A stretch of 26,331 nt of DNA from Actinomycetota bacterium (GCA_009700405.1 WLMD01000006.1:1-26331); one strand, 5' to 3'; shown: positions 1 to 8,627, numbered from the stretch's first letter. Notes: generated by a model not told the origin, from the sequence alone. Numbers and translations are program-made.

Positions 1-1
1 A

Positions 2-712
2 CCTCGTGACCCTTCAACATTCGGCGGAAACGCAAGCGCGCAACCTCCGTATTACTTAACACTGAAGATGCCAGGTGAAACTAAATCTGCATTCTCACTG
101 ACAACGCCATTTGTACCTATTGGTGGACGTGAGAACTTGTCAGCATTTGCTGCGGTTAACTCTGATCCAGGACCTGATTATGGAAAGATTTCCGTATTGC
201 AGTTGCCGCGTAGTACAAACATTGCCGGACCTTCACAAGTTGCTTCCAACTTTGAAGCCAAGCCAATTGTCGCGAACTCATTGTCATTGTTGCGCCAAGG
301 TGGATCAGATGTTGTGCTAGGCAACCTGTTGACTCTTCCAGTTGGAAGCGGATTGTTGTATGTCCAACCTGTTTACGTTCGTGCAACTGCAAACACTGCT
401 TCATACCCACTATTACAGAAGGTGCTTGTTTCCTTCGGTGATCAAATTGGTTACGACGACACATTGCAAGGTGCACTCGATCAAGTATTCGGTGGAAACT
501 CCGGAACAACTGGAGCAACTTCTACTACGACATCAACAGGTGCTGCAGGTTCGAAATCATCAGATCTCGCCGCTGCGTTGCAAAGTGCAAAGCAAGCACT
601 TGCTGATGGACAAGCTGCACTTGCGAAGGGCGATTTCACTGCATATGGACAAGCCCAAAATCGTTTGAAGTCAGCTATTGCTGCAGCGATTTCTGCTCAA
701 GCCCGCAAGTAA
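2..712 (+). CDS. UPF0182 family membrane protein, C-terminal part (cut by window edge)
   Basis: The frame is open from the first bases, so this is the C-terminal end of a longer protein whose start lies outside. The visible residues include the segments PPYYLTLKMPGE, PFVPIGGRENLSAF and GSGLLYVQPVYV, which I recognise from the last extracellular portion of UPF0182 (COG1615). This family consists of large actinobacterial and cyanobacterial proteins of about 900 to 1000 residues with several N-terminal membrane helices and no established function. A Thr/Ser/Gly-rich linker follows (about residues 168-190 of the visible part), then an Ala/Gln-rich helical tail ending in QARK. That tail is common in actinobacterial members. 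The internal ATG at 68 is unlikely to be a true start because family similarity begins before it. The gene is followed by tRNA-fMet and a terminator. Confidence 0.85.
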   Translation, partial: PRDPSTFGGNASAQPPYYLTLKMPGETKSAFSLTTPFVPIGGRENLSAFAAVNSDPGPDYGKISVLQLPRSTNIAGPSQVASNFEAKPIVANSLSLLRQGGSDVVLGNLLTLPVGSGLLYVQPVYVRATANTASYPLLQKVLVSFGDQIGYDDTLQGALDQVFGGNSGTTGATSTTTSTGAAGSKSSDLAAALQSAKQALADGQAALAKGDFTAYGQAQNRLKSAIAAAISAQARK

Positions 713-765
713 TTTCATACGATTTGGCTTAGTAGGCGCGCATCACCTACGATTGCGGTTACCGA

Positions 766-841
<76 letters not shown>

Positions 842-846
842 TAAGG

Positions 847-876
847 AAAAAGCCCTCTTAATTGAGGGCTTTTTTA
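847..876 (+). terminator. Rho-independent terminator after tRNA-fMet
   Basis: The arms AGCCCTC (851-857) and GAGGGCT (864-870) pair around a six-base loop. The stem is extended by A-T pairs on both sides and followed by a run of T. It sits seven bases after the tRNA and would also stop transcription from the UPF0182 gene. The A-tract on the 5' side makes it potentially bidirectional. Confidence 0.85.
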
Positions 877-937
877 TTTCCCCGCGTATAGGTATGCCTT
901 TTTCGTTTGGTAGTACTTACAATAGTTAGAGTTATCT

Positions 938-968
938 TTGTAGCAGCTTAAAACGAGCTATTTATAAT
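938..968 (+). promoter_or_regulatory. Candidate sigma-70-type promoter for the DUF3352 gene
   Basis: A perfect TATAAT lies at 963-968, with a weak -35-like TTGTAG at 938-943 (spacer 19, slightly long). It would give a 5' leader of about 27 bases. A second candidate is TAGGGT at 991-996, five bases before the ATG, which would make the gene leaderless. The sequence does not decide between them. Confidence 0.4.
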
Positions 969-1001
969 CCGCAAGAGATAAGTTGACGAATAGGGTGCGA
1001 T

Positions 1002-2465
1002 ATGACGATAGAAGAACCGATCATTGAATCGACATTCGCCAATTCTCAGGAAAGTTCTATTTCACCTAACAGGTTTACGAAAGGGCGCATTGCAGTAGCT
1101 GCTGCCGCAGGAATCCTTCTTGCTATTGGTGGAGGCATTCTTGCTTATGCGTTGTTTTCTGGTGGTGGCGCGCAACCTGAGAGTGTCCTTCCACGGGATA
1201 CGACAGTATTTGCCAAGATTGACTTGAATCCAAAAATTGGCCAGCGCGTTAATTTAGTTCGGCTGGTCGCCAAATTTCCAAAAGCTCTTAAGAATTTTAA
1301 TCAGGATGACCCAATTGGTTCTGTATTCAATGAGGTCACTCAAAATTCCAGTTATGACTGGGCACAATTAAAGCCGTGGATTGGCAATCGCTTTGCTTTA
1401 GGTGGGATTCAAACTTCTAACGGCATGCAAATGGTTGTAGTTGTTTCCATTACTAATGAGTCTGAAATGCGTTATTTCATGGCCAAACAATTCCCGAACC
1501 TTAAATTCTTTGTGGCTTCAAATTACGCGGTGATTGGCGATAGTCAAGAAACTATAAATCTTGTAAAGAGTGCCCCATCACATTTGAGCGATAATGCGAC
1601 GTTTAATTCTGATATTTCTGCTTTAGGTGGCGATCAGCTGGGTCTTGCTTGGGGTGAAGTAAAGAATCTTGATTCACTCCTGGGTGGATCACTTGACTCC
1701 TATCTATCAAATAATGGAGTTGGTGGAAACCTTGGTTCGCTAAGGAACACAACGGGAAGAGTGGTTCTGGGTTTTCACGCAACCTCAGACAGTTTGGTAG
1801 CAACCTTCCTCACGCGTGGGTTCAGTGCTTCAAGCATAGATTGGCCCACTGGAGAGATTTCGGCGACTGATTTACAGAATCTTCCCGCAACCACTCTGGC
1901 TGCCATAAGTTTAGAAGGCGCTGGAAAGGCTCTTTCGCAGTTTGTTGCCGATAATGCTTATGCTGCAAATGTAATGAGCGATATGTTCGGGGTTCAAGGC
2001 CGAGACATTGAAGCACTGCTGGATGGTCCAATCGAGTTAATCGTTATGAAGAATAACTCTAGCGAAGGTACTCCACTGGTTGTACTCAGGCTAACCCCCA
2101 AGAAAGACAGCAATTCATCAAATGTTGTGGAACGCGCACTTGCCTACAGTAAGAGTTCTAATTCTTTTTATTACCCCTTTATTCAAGATGGCTCCTTTCT
2201 TTATTTAGGAGCAGATAAAGAATCCATTCGCTCCGTGATAAGAGATATAAAAAGTACTGGCTCGAAGCTGGGAGATTCTGATCTCTTTAAGAAAACTGTC
2301 ACCGAATCTGGAGTTCTAGTTGGATATGCCAACTTGGAGCAATTGCTTGCTAGTTTCTCAATCTCTGGAAATTACAAACCATTAGCAGCCCTAGGCTTGA
2401 TTGTGTCGGTCGATAAGAAAGAACCTGGTTCAAGTCACTCAACAATTACCGTGACGTTGAAGTAA
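1002..2465 (+). CDS. DUF3352-like membrane-anchored exported protein
   Basis: This 487-residue protein has a short cytoplasmic N-terminus, one hydrophobic segment at about residues 29-52 (Ala/Gly/Leu-rich after a Lys-Gly-Arg), and a large presumably extracytoplasmic domain. The motif VLPRDTTVFAKIDLNP just after the membrane segment and repeated phrases such as FALGG, YAVIGDS and FLYLGADKESI fit DUF3352, a bacterial family of unknown function. The two similar halves (FVASNYAVIGDSQETI and FYYPFIQDGSFLYLGADKESI) suggest an internally duplicated fold. There is no catalytic motif I can name. No clear Shine-Dalgarno precedes the ATG. It converges with copA, 42 bases away. The family call is from memory of the motif and is moderately secure; function is unknown. 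Confidence 0.75.
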   Translation: MTIEEPIIESTFANSQESSISPNRFTKGRIAVAAAAGILLAIGGGILAYALFSGGGAQPESVLPRDTTVFAKIDLNPKIGQRVNLVRLVAKFPKALKNFNQDDPIGSVFNEVTQNSSYDWAQLKPWIGNRFALGGIQTSNGMQMVVVVSITNESEMRYFMAKQFPNLKFFVASNYAVIGDSQETINLVKSAPSHLSDNATFNSDISALGGDQLGLAWGEVKNLDSLLGGSLDSYLSNNGVGGNLGSLRNTTGRVVLGFHATSDSLVATFLTRGFSASSIDWPTGEISATDLQNLPATTLAAISLEGAGKALSQFVADNAYAANVMSDMFGVQGRDIEALLDGPIELIVMKNNSSEGTPLVVLRLTPKKDSNSSNVVERALAYSKSSNSFYYPFIQDGSFLYLGADKESIRSVIRDIKSTGSKLGDSDLFKKTVTESGVLVGYANLEQLLASFSISGNYKPLAALGLIVSVDKKEPGSSHSTITVTLK

Positions 2466-2479
2466 TTTCCCTGATTACT

Positions 2480-2512
2480 TAATCCCTATTTAATCCCTAT
2501 TTAATCCCTATT
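2480..2512. repeat. Three perfect 11-bp tandem repeats between convergent genes
   Basis: The unit TAATCCCTATT occurs three times with no mismatch (2480-2490, 2491-2501, 2502-2512). The third copy contains the stop codon of copA (TAG on the minus strand, 2508-2510). The array fills almost the whole gap between the DUF3352 gene and copA, and there is no hairpin terminator there. Confidence 0.95.
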
Positions 2513-4766
2513 TGATTCGAAGTGAGTTTGTCACTACGAACAGGCTCGAAAAGGCCATTGCTCCTGCTGCATACATTGGTCGCAATTGGCCCAGAGCTGC
2601 AATAGGTAAACCAATAACATTATAAAGAAAAGCCCAGGCAAGGTTTCCACGAATAACTCGAAGTGTTTTGGTAGAAAGTTTGAGAGCATCAATAACACCA
2701 CTGAGTGCTGGTTTCATTATTGTTATATCGGCAGTAGCCATCGCAGTATCAGTACCTGTGCCCATAGCAATACTTAAGTCGGCAGTAGCAAGTGCAGCGG
2801 CGTCATTGATTCCATCGCCAACCATAAGTACACGATGGGCCTTGGCCTGAAGTGATTGAACATGTTCCACTTTATTTTGTGGTGATGCACTTGCAACGAC
2901 ATGATCTGGCGCAATGCCTACTTGTCCTGCAACACTGAGCGCTACTTCTACAGAGTCACCCGTTACTAACCATGGATCTATGCCGCGTGATGTAAAGTCA
3001 GCAATAGTTTGCACTGCATCTGGCTTTACTTCATCGCCAACTGCGAACATCGCTAGTGCAACACCGTCCCAAGCTAAGACTGAGACAGTAAGGCCAGTGC
3101 GAGTTGCTTCTTCAATGGCTGCTGCAAGTTCTGGATGAAATGGAGTCGTCGCATGCGCAACTGCGGCTGGGGATCCGATGACAACTACTGGGGAATGTGT
3201 GCCGAGGTTTACTCGTCCAGCTGCGCCCGCTCCAGGTGTTGCTGCAAATTCTGAAACACTCGTAGGATTTATTCCTTGGTTCCTAACATGTGAAGCGATG
3301 GCTGCGGCAACTGGATGTTCGCTCTGGCTTTCAATAGAGAGTGCAGAAGAGAGAATAGTTGCCTCTTTCAGAAGTTCTGAGTAACCACTGCCTAATACTC
3401 TGCCTGCTTCAGGCAAAACAAGAGAGCGCAAGAGTGACATCGTTCCATTCGTTAATGTTCCTGTTTTATCCAAGACCACGGAATCGATCTTTCGTGCAAC
3501 TTCCAACACACGTGGCTGGCGGATAACGATGCCACGTTGAGCGCCTCTACCAGAAGCAACGAGCAGGGCGACGGGTGTTGCCAATCCAAGGGCGCATGGA
3601 CAAGCGATAACAAGAACTGCAATTGCCGATGAAATTGATTGGGTTAATGAGTGATCGGTAAAACGCCAACCAAAGTATGTGCCGATTGCAATCAACGTAA
3701 CTATTGGGACAAACACAGCTGCGATTTTGTCGGCGAGGCGCTGGATAGGCGCTTTCGTTCCTTGAGCGCTAACAACCATTGAAGTTATTCTGGCTAATTC
3801 AGTATCTGAGCCAATTCGTGTGGCGCGAATAGTAATCCGGCCATTTCTATTGAGTGAAGAGCCGATAACTGAAGATCCAATAGCGACATCTATGGGCATG
3901 GATTCTCCAGTGAGGAGTGAGTTATCAACTGCGCTCGTACCCGAAATAACGATGCCATCGGTTGCAATTCGTTCGCCTGGCTTAGCAATGAACTCGTCAC
4001 CCACCATAAGGTGATCAATAGGGATGAGAACGCTTTCCCCATTTCGAAGCACGGTAACTTCCTTAGATCCAAGTGCCAATAGCGTTGAAAGTGCGCTACT
4101 TGCTCGACGCTTTGCGCGCGATTCTAAGAAGCGCCCAGCAATAACGAAGGTAACAACCGTGGCGGCAACTTCTGAGTAGACATCACCATTGCCGGTGATG
4201 TTCGCGTAAATCGACCATCCAAATGCACTGAGAGATCCAAGGGTAATTAGCGTGTCCATAGTTGGGTGCGCGATATTGCGAATAGCCGCGCGATGAATTG
4301 GCCACGCAATGACAAGTACCACTGGAGCGCTTAGACCAATAACTAGCCAGGCTGTTGGTGAATATGTTGGATGCAGTATTTGAAAATTATCTAGTTGATT
4401 AAGAATCCATCGATCGATTGCATGATGCCAATGCATATTCATTGAAATAGCTAGAACTGGAATTGTAAACATCAGTGAAAAGAAAAGAGCGGTTGCAGAT
4501 TTCTTGCTATGGAGCGCCACTTGGCTCATGTCTGCAATGGGGGTTGCTGAGTAGCCTGCGGACTTAACTGCATTTACGATTATTTTTGAACTCATTTCCG
4601 CAGGTGCCATAACATGAGCGGTTTCGGTTGCGAAGTTAACAGTTGCGCTTACGCCAGGTAGCGCGTTGAGAGTTCGCTCTATTGCTGAAACACATGCAGA
4701 GCAAGTCATTCCTTCAAGGGAATACGTTGAAGGTTCGAGTGCGACCTTGGTAGCGTCAGTTGCCAT
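2508..4766 (-). CDS. copA: Copper-translocating P1B-type ATPase
   Basis: This 752-residue P-type ATPase most likely exports Cu(I) across the cytoplasmic membrane. One N-terminal heavy-metal-associated domain carries GMTCSACV (Cys22, Cys25). Next come the actuator motif TGES (286-289), the membrane metal site CPC (389-391), the phosphorylated Asp in DKTGT (433-437), the HP motif of the nucleotide-binding domain (484-485) and the hinge GDGIND (650-655). The last two membrane helices carry YN (715-716) and MAFSS (737-741), the P1B-1 pattern associated with Cu(I) rather than Zn(II) or Co(II). It is the last gene of aroA-rsgA-hisN-copA. Its ATG overlaps the 3' end of hisN by 11 bases, implying translational coupling. 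No copper chaperone or CsoR/CopY-type regulator is visible nearby, so regulation is unclear. Confidence 0.93.
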   Translation of the reverse strand: MATDATKVALEPSTYSLEGMTCSACVSAIERTLNALPGVSATVNFATETAHVMAPAEMSSKIIVNAVKSAGYSATPIADMSQVALHSKKSATALFFSLMFTIPVLAISMNMHWHHAIDRWILNQLDNFQILHPTYSPTAWLVIGLSAPVVLVIAWPIHRAAIRNIAHPTMDTLITLGSLSAFGWSIYANITGNGDVYSEVAATVVTFVIAGRFLESRAKRRASSALSTLLALGSKEVTVLRNGESVLIPIDHLMVGDEFIAKPGERIATDGIVISGTSAVDNSLLTGESMPIDVAIGSSVIGSSLNRNGRITIRATRIGSDTELARITSMVVSAQGTKAPIQRLADKIAAVFVPIVTLIAIGTYFGWRFTDHSLTQSISSAIAVLVIACPCALGLATPVALLVASGRGAQRGIVIRQPRVLEVARKIDSVVLDKTGTLTNGTMSLLRSLVLPEAGRVLGSGYSELLKEATILSSALSIESQSEHPVAAAIASHVRNQGINPTSVSEFAATPGAGAAGRVNLGTHSPVVVIGSPAAVAHATTPFHPELAAAIEEATRTGLTVSVLAWDGVALAMFAVGDEVKPDAVQTIADFTSRGIDPWLVTGDSVEVALSVAGQVGIAPDHVVASASPQNKVEHVQSLQAKAHRVLMVGDGINDAAALATADLSIAMGTGTDTAMATADITIMKPALSGVIDALKLSTKTLRVIRGNLAWAFLYNVIGLPIAALGQLRPMYAAGAMAFSSLFVVTNSLRIK

Positions 4767-5538
4767 TGAGTTTTGCTATAACTTTCTGATGGAGTGTGCC
4801 ATTGGAGGAGATTCCACTTTTATGTGTCGGTCCAGGTTCACCATTAATAGATGTAAAGGAACCGCCTGCTTCTCGCACGATTATGTCTAACGCAGCCATA
4901 TCCCACAGCGCAAGTGATGGTTCAATGGCAATATCTGCGGCGCCTTCGGCTACCAACATGTGTGACCAGAAATCACCCATTCCTCGAGATCGCCAACACG
5001 TATCCATGATTGAGCGAAATGCTGGGAGGCGTTCGTTAAATCCAATTAAATCTGAATACATGAGCGATGCATCTTCTAGGTTGGAGACTTGAGAAACACT
5101 TATCTTGCGAGGTGCACCAGCATTAAATGAAACAAATGCGCCATCGCCTTTCGATGCAAACCAGCGGCGCGTGAGTGCAGGCGCACTGGCTACACCGACT
5201 ACAACTTCACCATCGTCGACAAGTGCGATGAGAGTGGCCCATGTTGGTACCCCGCGCATGAAGTTCTTTGTTCCATCGATGGGGTCAATAATCCAATGTC
5301 GCTTTTTCCCAGCAGATTCTTCGCCAAATTCTTCGCCTATTAGCCCGTCGCCTGGATGATTCTTGGCGATTAATTGGCGTATTGCAGTTTCTGTTGCCTT
5401 GTCAGCATCAGTAACTGGAGTGTTATCTGGCTTTGTAGTTACAACGAGATCTTGTGACTGATAACGACTCATTGAAATCAAATCTGCGGCATCGGCTAGT
5501 TGCAGTGCAAGGGCCAAGTCTTGGGAGTAGGTGGACAT
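4756..5538 (-). CDS. hisN: Inositol-monophosphatase-family histidinol-phosphatase
   Basis: This 260-residue protein belongs to the Mg-dependent IMPase superfamily. Metal and phosphate ligands are visible as GEE (68-70), DPIDGT (85-90) and WDMAALD (212-218). The segment DPIDGTKNFMRGVPTWATLIAL closely resembles actinobacterial HisN, which dephosphorylates histidinol phosphate in histidine synthesis. In Streptomyces, hisN also lies near rsgA, aroA and sigR, supporting this role over a general inositol phosphatase. I chose the ATG at 5538; an in-frame TTG at 5547 would add Met-Asn-Gln and sits three bases after the rsgA stop. Neither has a clear Shine-Dalgarno, so translation is probably coupled to rsgA. 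Substrate assignment is inference from motif and synteny. Confidence 0.85.
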   Translation of the reverse strand: MSTYSQDLALALQLADAADLISMSRYQSQDLVVTTKPDNTPVTDADKATETAIRQLIAKNHPGDGLIGEEFGEESAGKKRHWIIDPIDGTKNFMRGVPTWATLIALVDDGEVVVGVASAPALTRRWFASKGDGAFVSFNAGAPRKISVSQVSNLEDASLMYSDLIGFNERLPAFRSIMDTCWRSRGMGDFWSHMLVAEGAADIAIEPSLALWDMAALDIIVREAGGSFTSINGEPGPTHKSGISSNGTLHQKVIAKLNGN

Positions 5539-5550
5539 TTGATTCAAATA

Positions 5551-6546
5551 CTAGTCCAGCTTGATATCAAGCAGGCTTCGTAGGCTATTAATACGCGCTT
5601 GCCTCTCGGGGATTTCCACTCCTTTTGGCGCCGCCCATGAAGTAAGTGCGCATCCAACTTCAGAGTGTGAGCAATTGGGCATGCATTGCGCAATGACTTC
5701 ACGAAGATCGCTAAATGAAGCGATGATGCGATTGGGGTCGATGTGAGCCAATCCAAATGCACGAATTCCAGGAGTATCGATAATCCAGCCATCACTTAGC
5801 TTGAGATGTGGAGAAAGAGGAAGTGCAATTGCACTCGATGAAGTGTGGCGGCCCCTACCTGTTACTTCATTGACTTCGCCAATTACACGTTGTGCATGAG
5901 GCACGAGCGCGTTAATTAGAGTGGATTTACCAACACCGGAGTGACCAACCAGCACTGAAGTTTTGCCTTTGAGGAGTGCGTGCAAACTATCGAGGTCATC
6001 GCCTTTTTTTCTAGAGATGATCGGAATATTTAGCAGTTCATATTCCTTCATGAAGGCGGGGAGTTCACTTAAATCCGTCTTAGTCACCAAAATAATCGGG
6101 GAGATACTTTCATGAAAAGCACTCACAAGAAAACGATCTATGAGACCACGACGAGGTTCGGGATTCGAAGCAGCAACAACAATAATTAGTTGATCAATGT
6201 TTGCAACGATAGTTCGTTCAACTTTTGCGGCATCATCAACAGTGCGGCTTAGTGAATTCTTTCGCTCTTGTACAATGACGATTCTTGCTAAGGAACCCAC
6301 GGTGCCAGTGGTATCTCCAACAAGACCAACATGATCTCCAACGACTACGGATTTCGGACCAAGTTCGCGCGAACGCATTGCGGTGACAATGACGCCTTCG
6401 TCGGTAATACATGTTGTACGGCCGCGGTCGACTGTAGTTACAAGAGCGTGAATTGCGTTGGAGTGACTTGGGCGATCTTTGCTTCGTGGACGAGTACTTC
6501 GTGCCGGACGAATTCTGACATCTGATTCATCGAATTCACGCGCCAT
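5551..6546 (-). CDS. rsgA: Ribosome small-subunit-dependent GTPase A
   Basis: This 331-residue circularly permuted GTPase acts in late 30S ribosomal subunit maturation. The order of GTPase motifs is the permuted one: G4 TKTD (155-158) comes before G1 GHSGVGKST (201-209) and G3 DTPG (257-260). An N-terminal OB-fold-like region precedes the GTPase domain. A C-terminal zinc site is formed by Cys288, Cys292, His294 and Cys299. The Arg-rich N-terminal 30 residues are a common actinobacterial extension. It lies 12 bases after aroA and directly before hisN, the order seen in other Actinobacteria. Confidence 0.95.
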   Translation of the reverse strand: MAREFDESDVRIRPARSTRPRSKDRPSHSNAIHALVTTVDRGRTTCITDEGVIVTAMRSRELGPKSVVVGDHVGLVGDTTGTVGSLARIVIVQERKNSLSRTVDDAAKVERTIVANIDQLIIVVAASNPEPRRGLIDRFLVSAFHESISPIILVTKTDLSELPAFMKEYELLNIPIISRKKGDDLDSLHALLKGKTSVLVGHSGVGKSTLINALVPHAQRVIGEVNEVTGRGRHTSSSAIALPLSPHLKLSDGWIIDTPGIRAFGLAHIDPNRIIASFSDLREVIAQCMPNCSHSEVGCALTSWAAPKGVEIPERQARINSLRSLLDIKLD

Positions 6547-6558
6547 TAATTCACCATT

Positions 6559-7860
6559 TTACGCAAGAAGGCTCATCCAGAGGCCCGGAAAATCAGGCAA
6601 CGTTTTCTTTGTTGTTTCGACATTCTCAACTTCCACACCCTGCACAACTAATCCAATTGTGGCACCTGCCGTAGCCAGGCGATGGTCATCGTATGTATGG
6701 AAAACTCCGCCATGCATTGTTGTCGGCGTGATGTGAAGGGATGTCTCATCTTCAACAACATTGCCACCTAAGGAATTAATTTCTCGAGTGAGAGCTGCCA
6801 AGCGATCTGTTTCGTGCAGACGCAAGTGACCGATGCCTCGAAGATGCGATGGTGAATCAGCAAGTGAGGCAAGTGCGGCAATTGCAGGAGTTAGTTCACC
6901 AACATCATGAAGGTCAATATCAATTCCATGAATCGCGCCCGTACTCGTGAGCGTTAGCCCCTGAGAGTCCATTGAAATCCCGGCACCCATTCTCGAAAGA
7001 ATCGAGCGCAGGTGATCACCAGGTTGAGTGGTCGTTGCTGGCCAATCCGCAATAGTGACGCTTCCGCCGCAAATCATTGCAATAGAGAGAAATGGCGCTG
7101 CGTTTGATAAATCAGGCTCAATAACAAAATCGCGACCGTGTAAAGATGATGGATGTACGCGCCAAGTATTTCGCTCGCGATCAACATCAACTACTGCGCC
7201 GAAATCGCGCAACATGGCTACAGTCATTTCGATATGAGGCATAGAAGGTAATTGACGACCACTATGTCGAATCGTTATTCCATTGAGAGTTGATGGGCCG
7301 ATGAGTAAGAGTGCCGAAAGGAATTGACTCGAAGCTGAAGCATCAATATCGATTTCTCCGCCGGGCAATGAACCAGTGCCATTGACCACCATCGGCAATG
7401 AATAGCGTTGTTCGTGATCGATTACAACGCCGAGCTCTTCGAGTGCGCGGATAACAGGGGCAATTGGTCGCTCGTACGCGCGAGCATCGCCATCAAATGA
7501 AATTGCACCTTTAGCTAATGCAGCAACGGGTGGGAGAAATCGCATGACGGTTCCTGCATTACCCACATCTACCAACGCTGGCCCCGTAAGGGCTCCTGGC
7601 GTTATTGTCCACGCATCATCAGATTCTTCAATGACTGTTCCCATTGCGATCAAACCACTTTTCATGAGTGCGCTATCTCGTGAAATAAGTGGTCGACGCA
7701 GAATGGATGGTGAATCAGCAAGTGCAGCAAGAACAAGGGCGCGATTGGTTACTGATTTGGAGCCAGGAATAGTAAGACTGGCGTTGACGGGGTTCTTCCC
7801 GCGAAAAGGTGCAGGCCAGATCGTGCCCTTTGTGGGCGCGCCTTCCCTTTCGAATGTCAT
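6559..7860 (-). CDS. aroA: 3-phosphoshikimate 1-carboxyvinyltransferase (EPSP synthase)
   Basis: This 433-residue enzyme joins phosphoenolpyruvate to shikimate-3-phosphate in the aromatic amino acid pathway. The N-terminal substrate-binding motif GSKSVTNR (33-40), the NAGTVMRF motif (101-108) and a C-terminal DDHRLA motif are all present. The length matches the family. The start at 7860 places residues 1-14 ahead of the WPAP motif at which mycobacterial AroA effectively begins. No Shine-Dalgarno is present. Instead TAGGCT on the minus strand (7872-7867) lies six bases before the ATG, suggesting a leaderless message. It heads the aroA-rsgA-hisN-copA unit and is divergent from the SRAP gene across 30 bases. 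Confidence 0.97.
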   Translation of the reverse strand: MTFEREGAPTKGTIWPAPFRGKNPVNASLTIPGSKSVTNRALVLAALADSPSILRRPLISRDSALMKSGLIAMGTVIEESDDAWTITPGALTGPALVDVGNAGTVMRFLPPVAALAKGAISFDGDARAYERPIAPVIRALEELGVVIDHEQRYSLPMVVNGTGSLPGGEIDIDASASSQFLSALLLIGPSTLNGITIRHSGRQLPSMPHIEMTVAMLRDFGAVVDVDRERNTWRVHPSSLHGRDFVIEPDLSNAAPFLSIAMICGGSVTIADWPATTTQPGDHLRSILSRMGAGISMDSQGLTLTSTGAIHGIDIDLHDVGELTPAIAALASLADSPSHLRGIGHLRLHETDRLAALTREINSLGGNVVEDETSLHITPTTMHGGVFHTYDDHRLATAGATIGLVVQGVEVENVETTKKTLPDFPGLWMSLLA

Positions 7861-7865
7861 TGTCT

Positions 7866-7884
7866 GAGCCTACCTTCTAGGCTC
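7866..7884. promoter_or_regulatory. Facing -10 elements of aroA and the SRAP gene, forming a perfect inverted repeat
   Basis: GAGCCTA (7866-7872) and TAGGCTC (7878-7884) are perfect 7-base inverted arms around CCTTC. Each arm contains TAGGCT reading outwards, matching TANNNT, six bases before the aroA ATG on the minus strand and seven bases before the SRAP ATG on the plus strand. This fits two divergent leaderless promoters whose -10 boxes are only five bases apart. Confidence 0.6.
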
Positions 7885-7890
7885 TGCTCT

Positions 7891-8616
7891 ATGTGTGGGC
7901 GATATGCGCAATCCAAATCAATGGCCGAACTCGTGGAGGAGTTTGGCATCACCGGCGCGACCCTGGAATCACCATTACCTGCAAACTGGAATATCGCTCC
8001 GACTCAAGAGATTTACATCGTCAGAGATACTCCCGAAGGTCAACGCGAACTTGCAAGTGTATCTTGGGGATTAATTGGGCATTGGTACAAGGATGTTGCT
8101 CAAGCACGTGCTTCGCAATCACACGCGATCAATGCGCGTAGTGAGTCAGTATTTGAAAAACCAACATTCCGAGATTCATTTCGCAAGCACCGTTGCTTGA
8201 TTCCGGCAGATGGCTACTACGAATGGGCGACGGCATTGGGTCAATACCGACCAAAGCAGCCTTTCTATATTTCGAGCGCAGAGGGCACCTCCCTTTCTTT
8301 GGCAGGAATTTGGAGCGAATGGGTTTCTCCAACAGGGCAAGTTATTCAGAGCGCTTCGATCATCACGCGGGAGGCGGTAGGGATGCTCGTACCGATCCAT
8401 AGTCGCATGCCGGTGATCATGCCCAGCGATAGGTGGAGTGCCTGGTTGGACCCTTCACGAAAAGAAATTGATGAATTGCGAGGATTAATGGAATTTTCCG
8501 AACCCGCCCATGGTTTAACTGCACATGCTGTCGCGGATACCGTTAATTCCACATCAAATAATGGCCCCTCTTTAACCCATGCCATCACGCTCGGCGAGCC
8601 AGAAACACTCTTCTAG
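7891..8616 (+). CDS. SRAP-domain protein (HMCES/YedK family, abasic-site shield)
   Basis: This 241-residue protein spans a complete SRAP domain. Cys2, exposed after removal of Met1 (MCGRYA), is the residue that forms a thiazolidine crosslink with abasic sites in single-stranded DNA in this family. The other active-site residues are seen in NIAPTQ, INARSE (Asn), GYYEW (Glu) and HSRMP (His). It is divergent from aroA, as Rv3226c is in Mycobacterium tuberculosis. The start must be this ATG because Cys2 is required. The leader would be absent if TAGGCT at 7878 is the -10 box. Its last 127 bases contain a SigR-type promoter, and its stop codon overlaps the sigR ribosome binding site, so co-transcription with sigR is also possible. 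Confidence 0.95.
   Translation: MCGRYAQSKSMAELVEEFGITGATLESPLPANWNIAPTQEIYIVRDTPEGQRELASVSWGLIGHWYKDVAQARASQSHAINARSESVFEKPTFRDSFRKHRCLIPADGYYEWATALGQYRPKQPFYISSAEGTSLSLAGIWSEWVSPTGQVIQSASIITREAVGMLVPIHSRMPVIMPSDRWSAWLDPSRKEIDELRGLMEFSEPAHGLTAHAVADTVNSTSNNGPSLTHAITLGEPETLF
8490..8516 (+). promoter_or_regulatory. SigR/SigH-type promoter inside the SRAP gene, upstream of sigR
   Basis: GGAAT at 8490-8494 is followed by exactly 18 bases and then GTT at 8513-8515 (GGTTT in context). The known consensus for streptomycete SigR and mycobacterial SigH promoters is GGAA(T/C) and GTT separated by 18-19 bases. The predicted transcript would start near 8522, giving sigR a leader of about 105 bases. Position and orientation fit autoregulation of sigR-rsrA. 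Confidence 0.7.
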
Positions 8617-8619
8617 GGG
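8615..8619 (+). promoter_or_regulatory. Ribosome binding site of sigR
   Basis: AGGGG overlaps the SRAP stop codon (TAG, 8614-8616) and ends eight bases before the first of three consecutive in-frame ATG codons (8628, 8631, 8634). The spacing favours the first or second ATG. Confidence 0.6.
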
Positions 8620-8627
8620 TAATCTTC

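Noticed and set aside
68..712. UPF0182 fragment as a complete gene starting at the ATG at 68.
   Set aside because: The frame is open to the window edge and conserved family sequence precedes this ATG.
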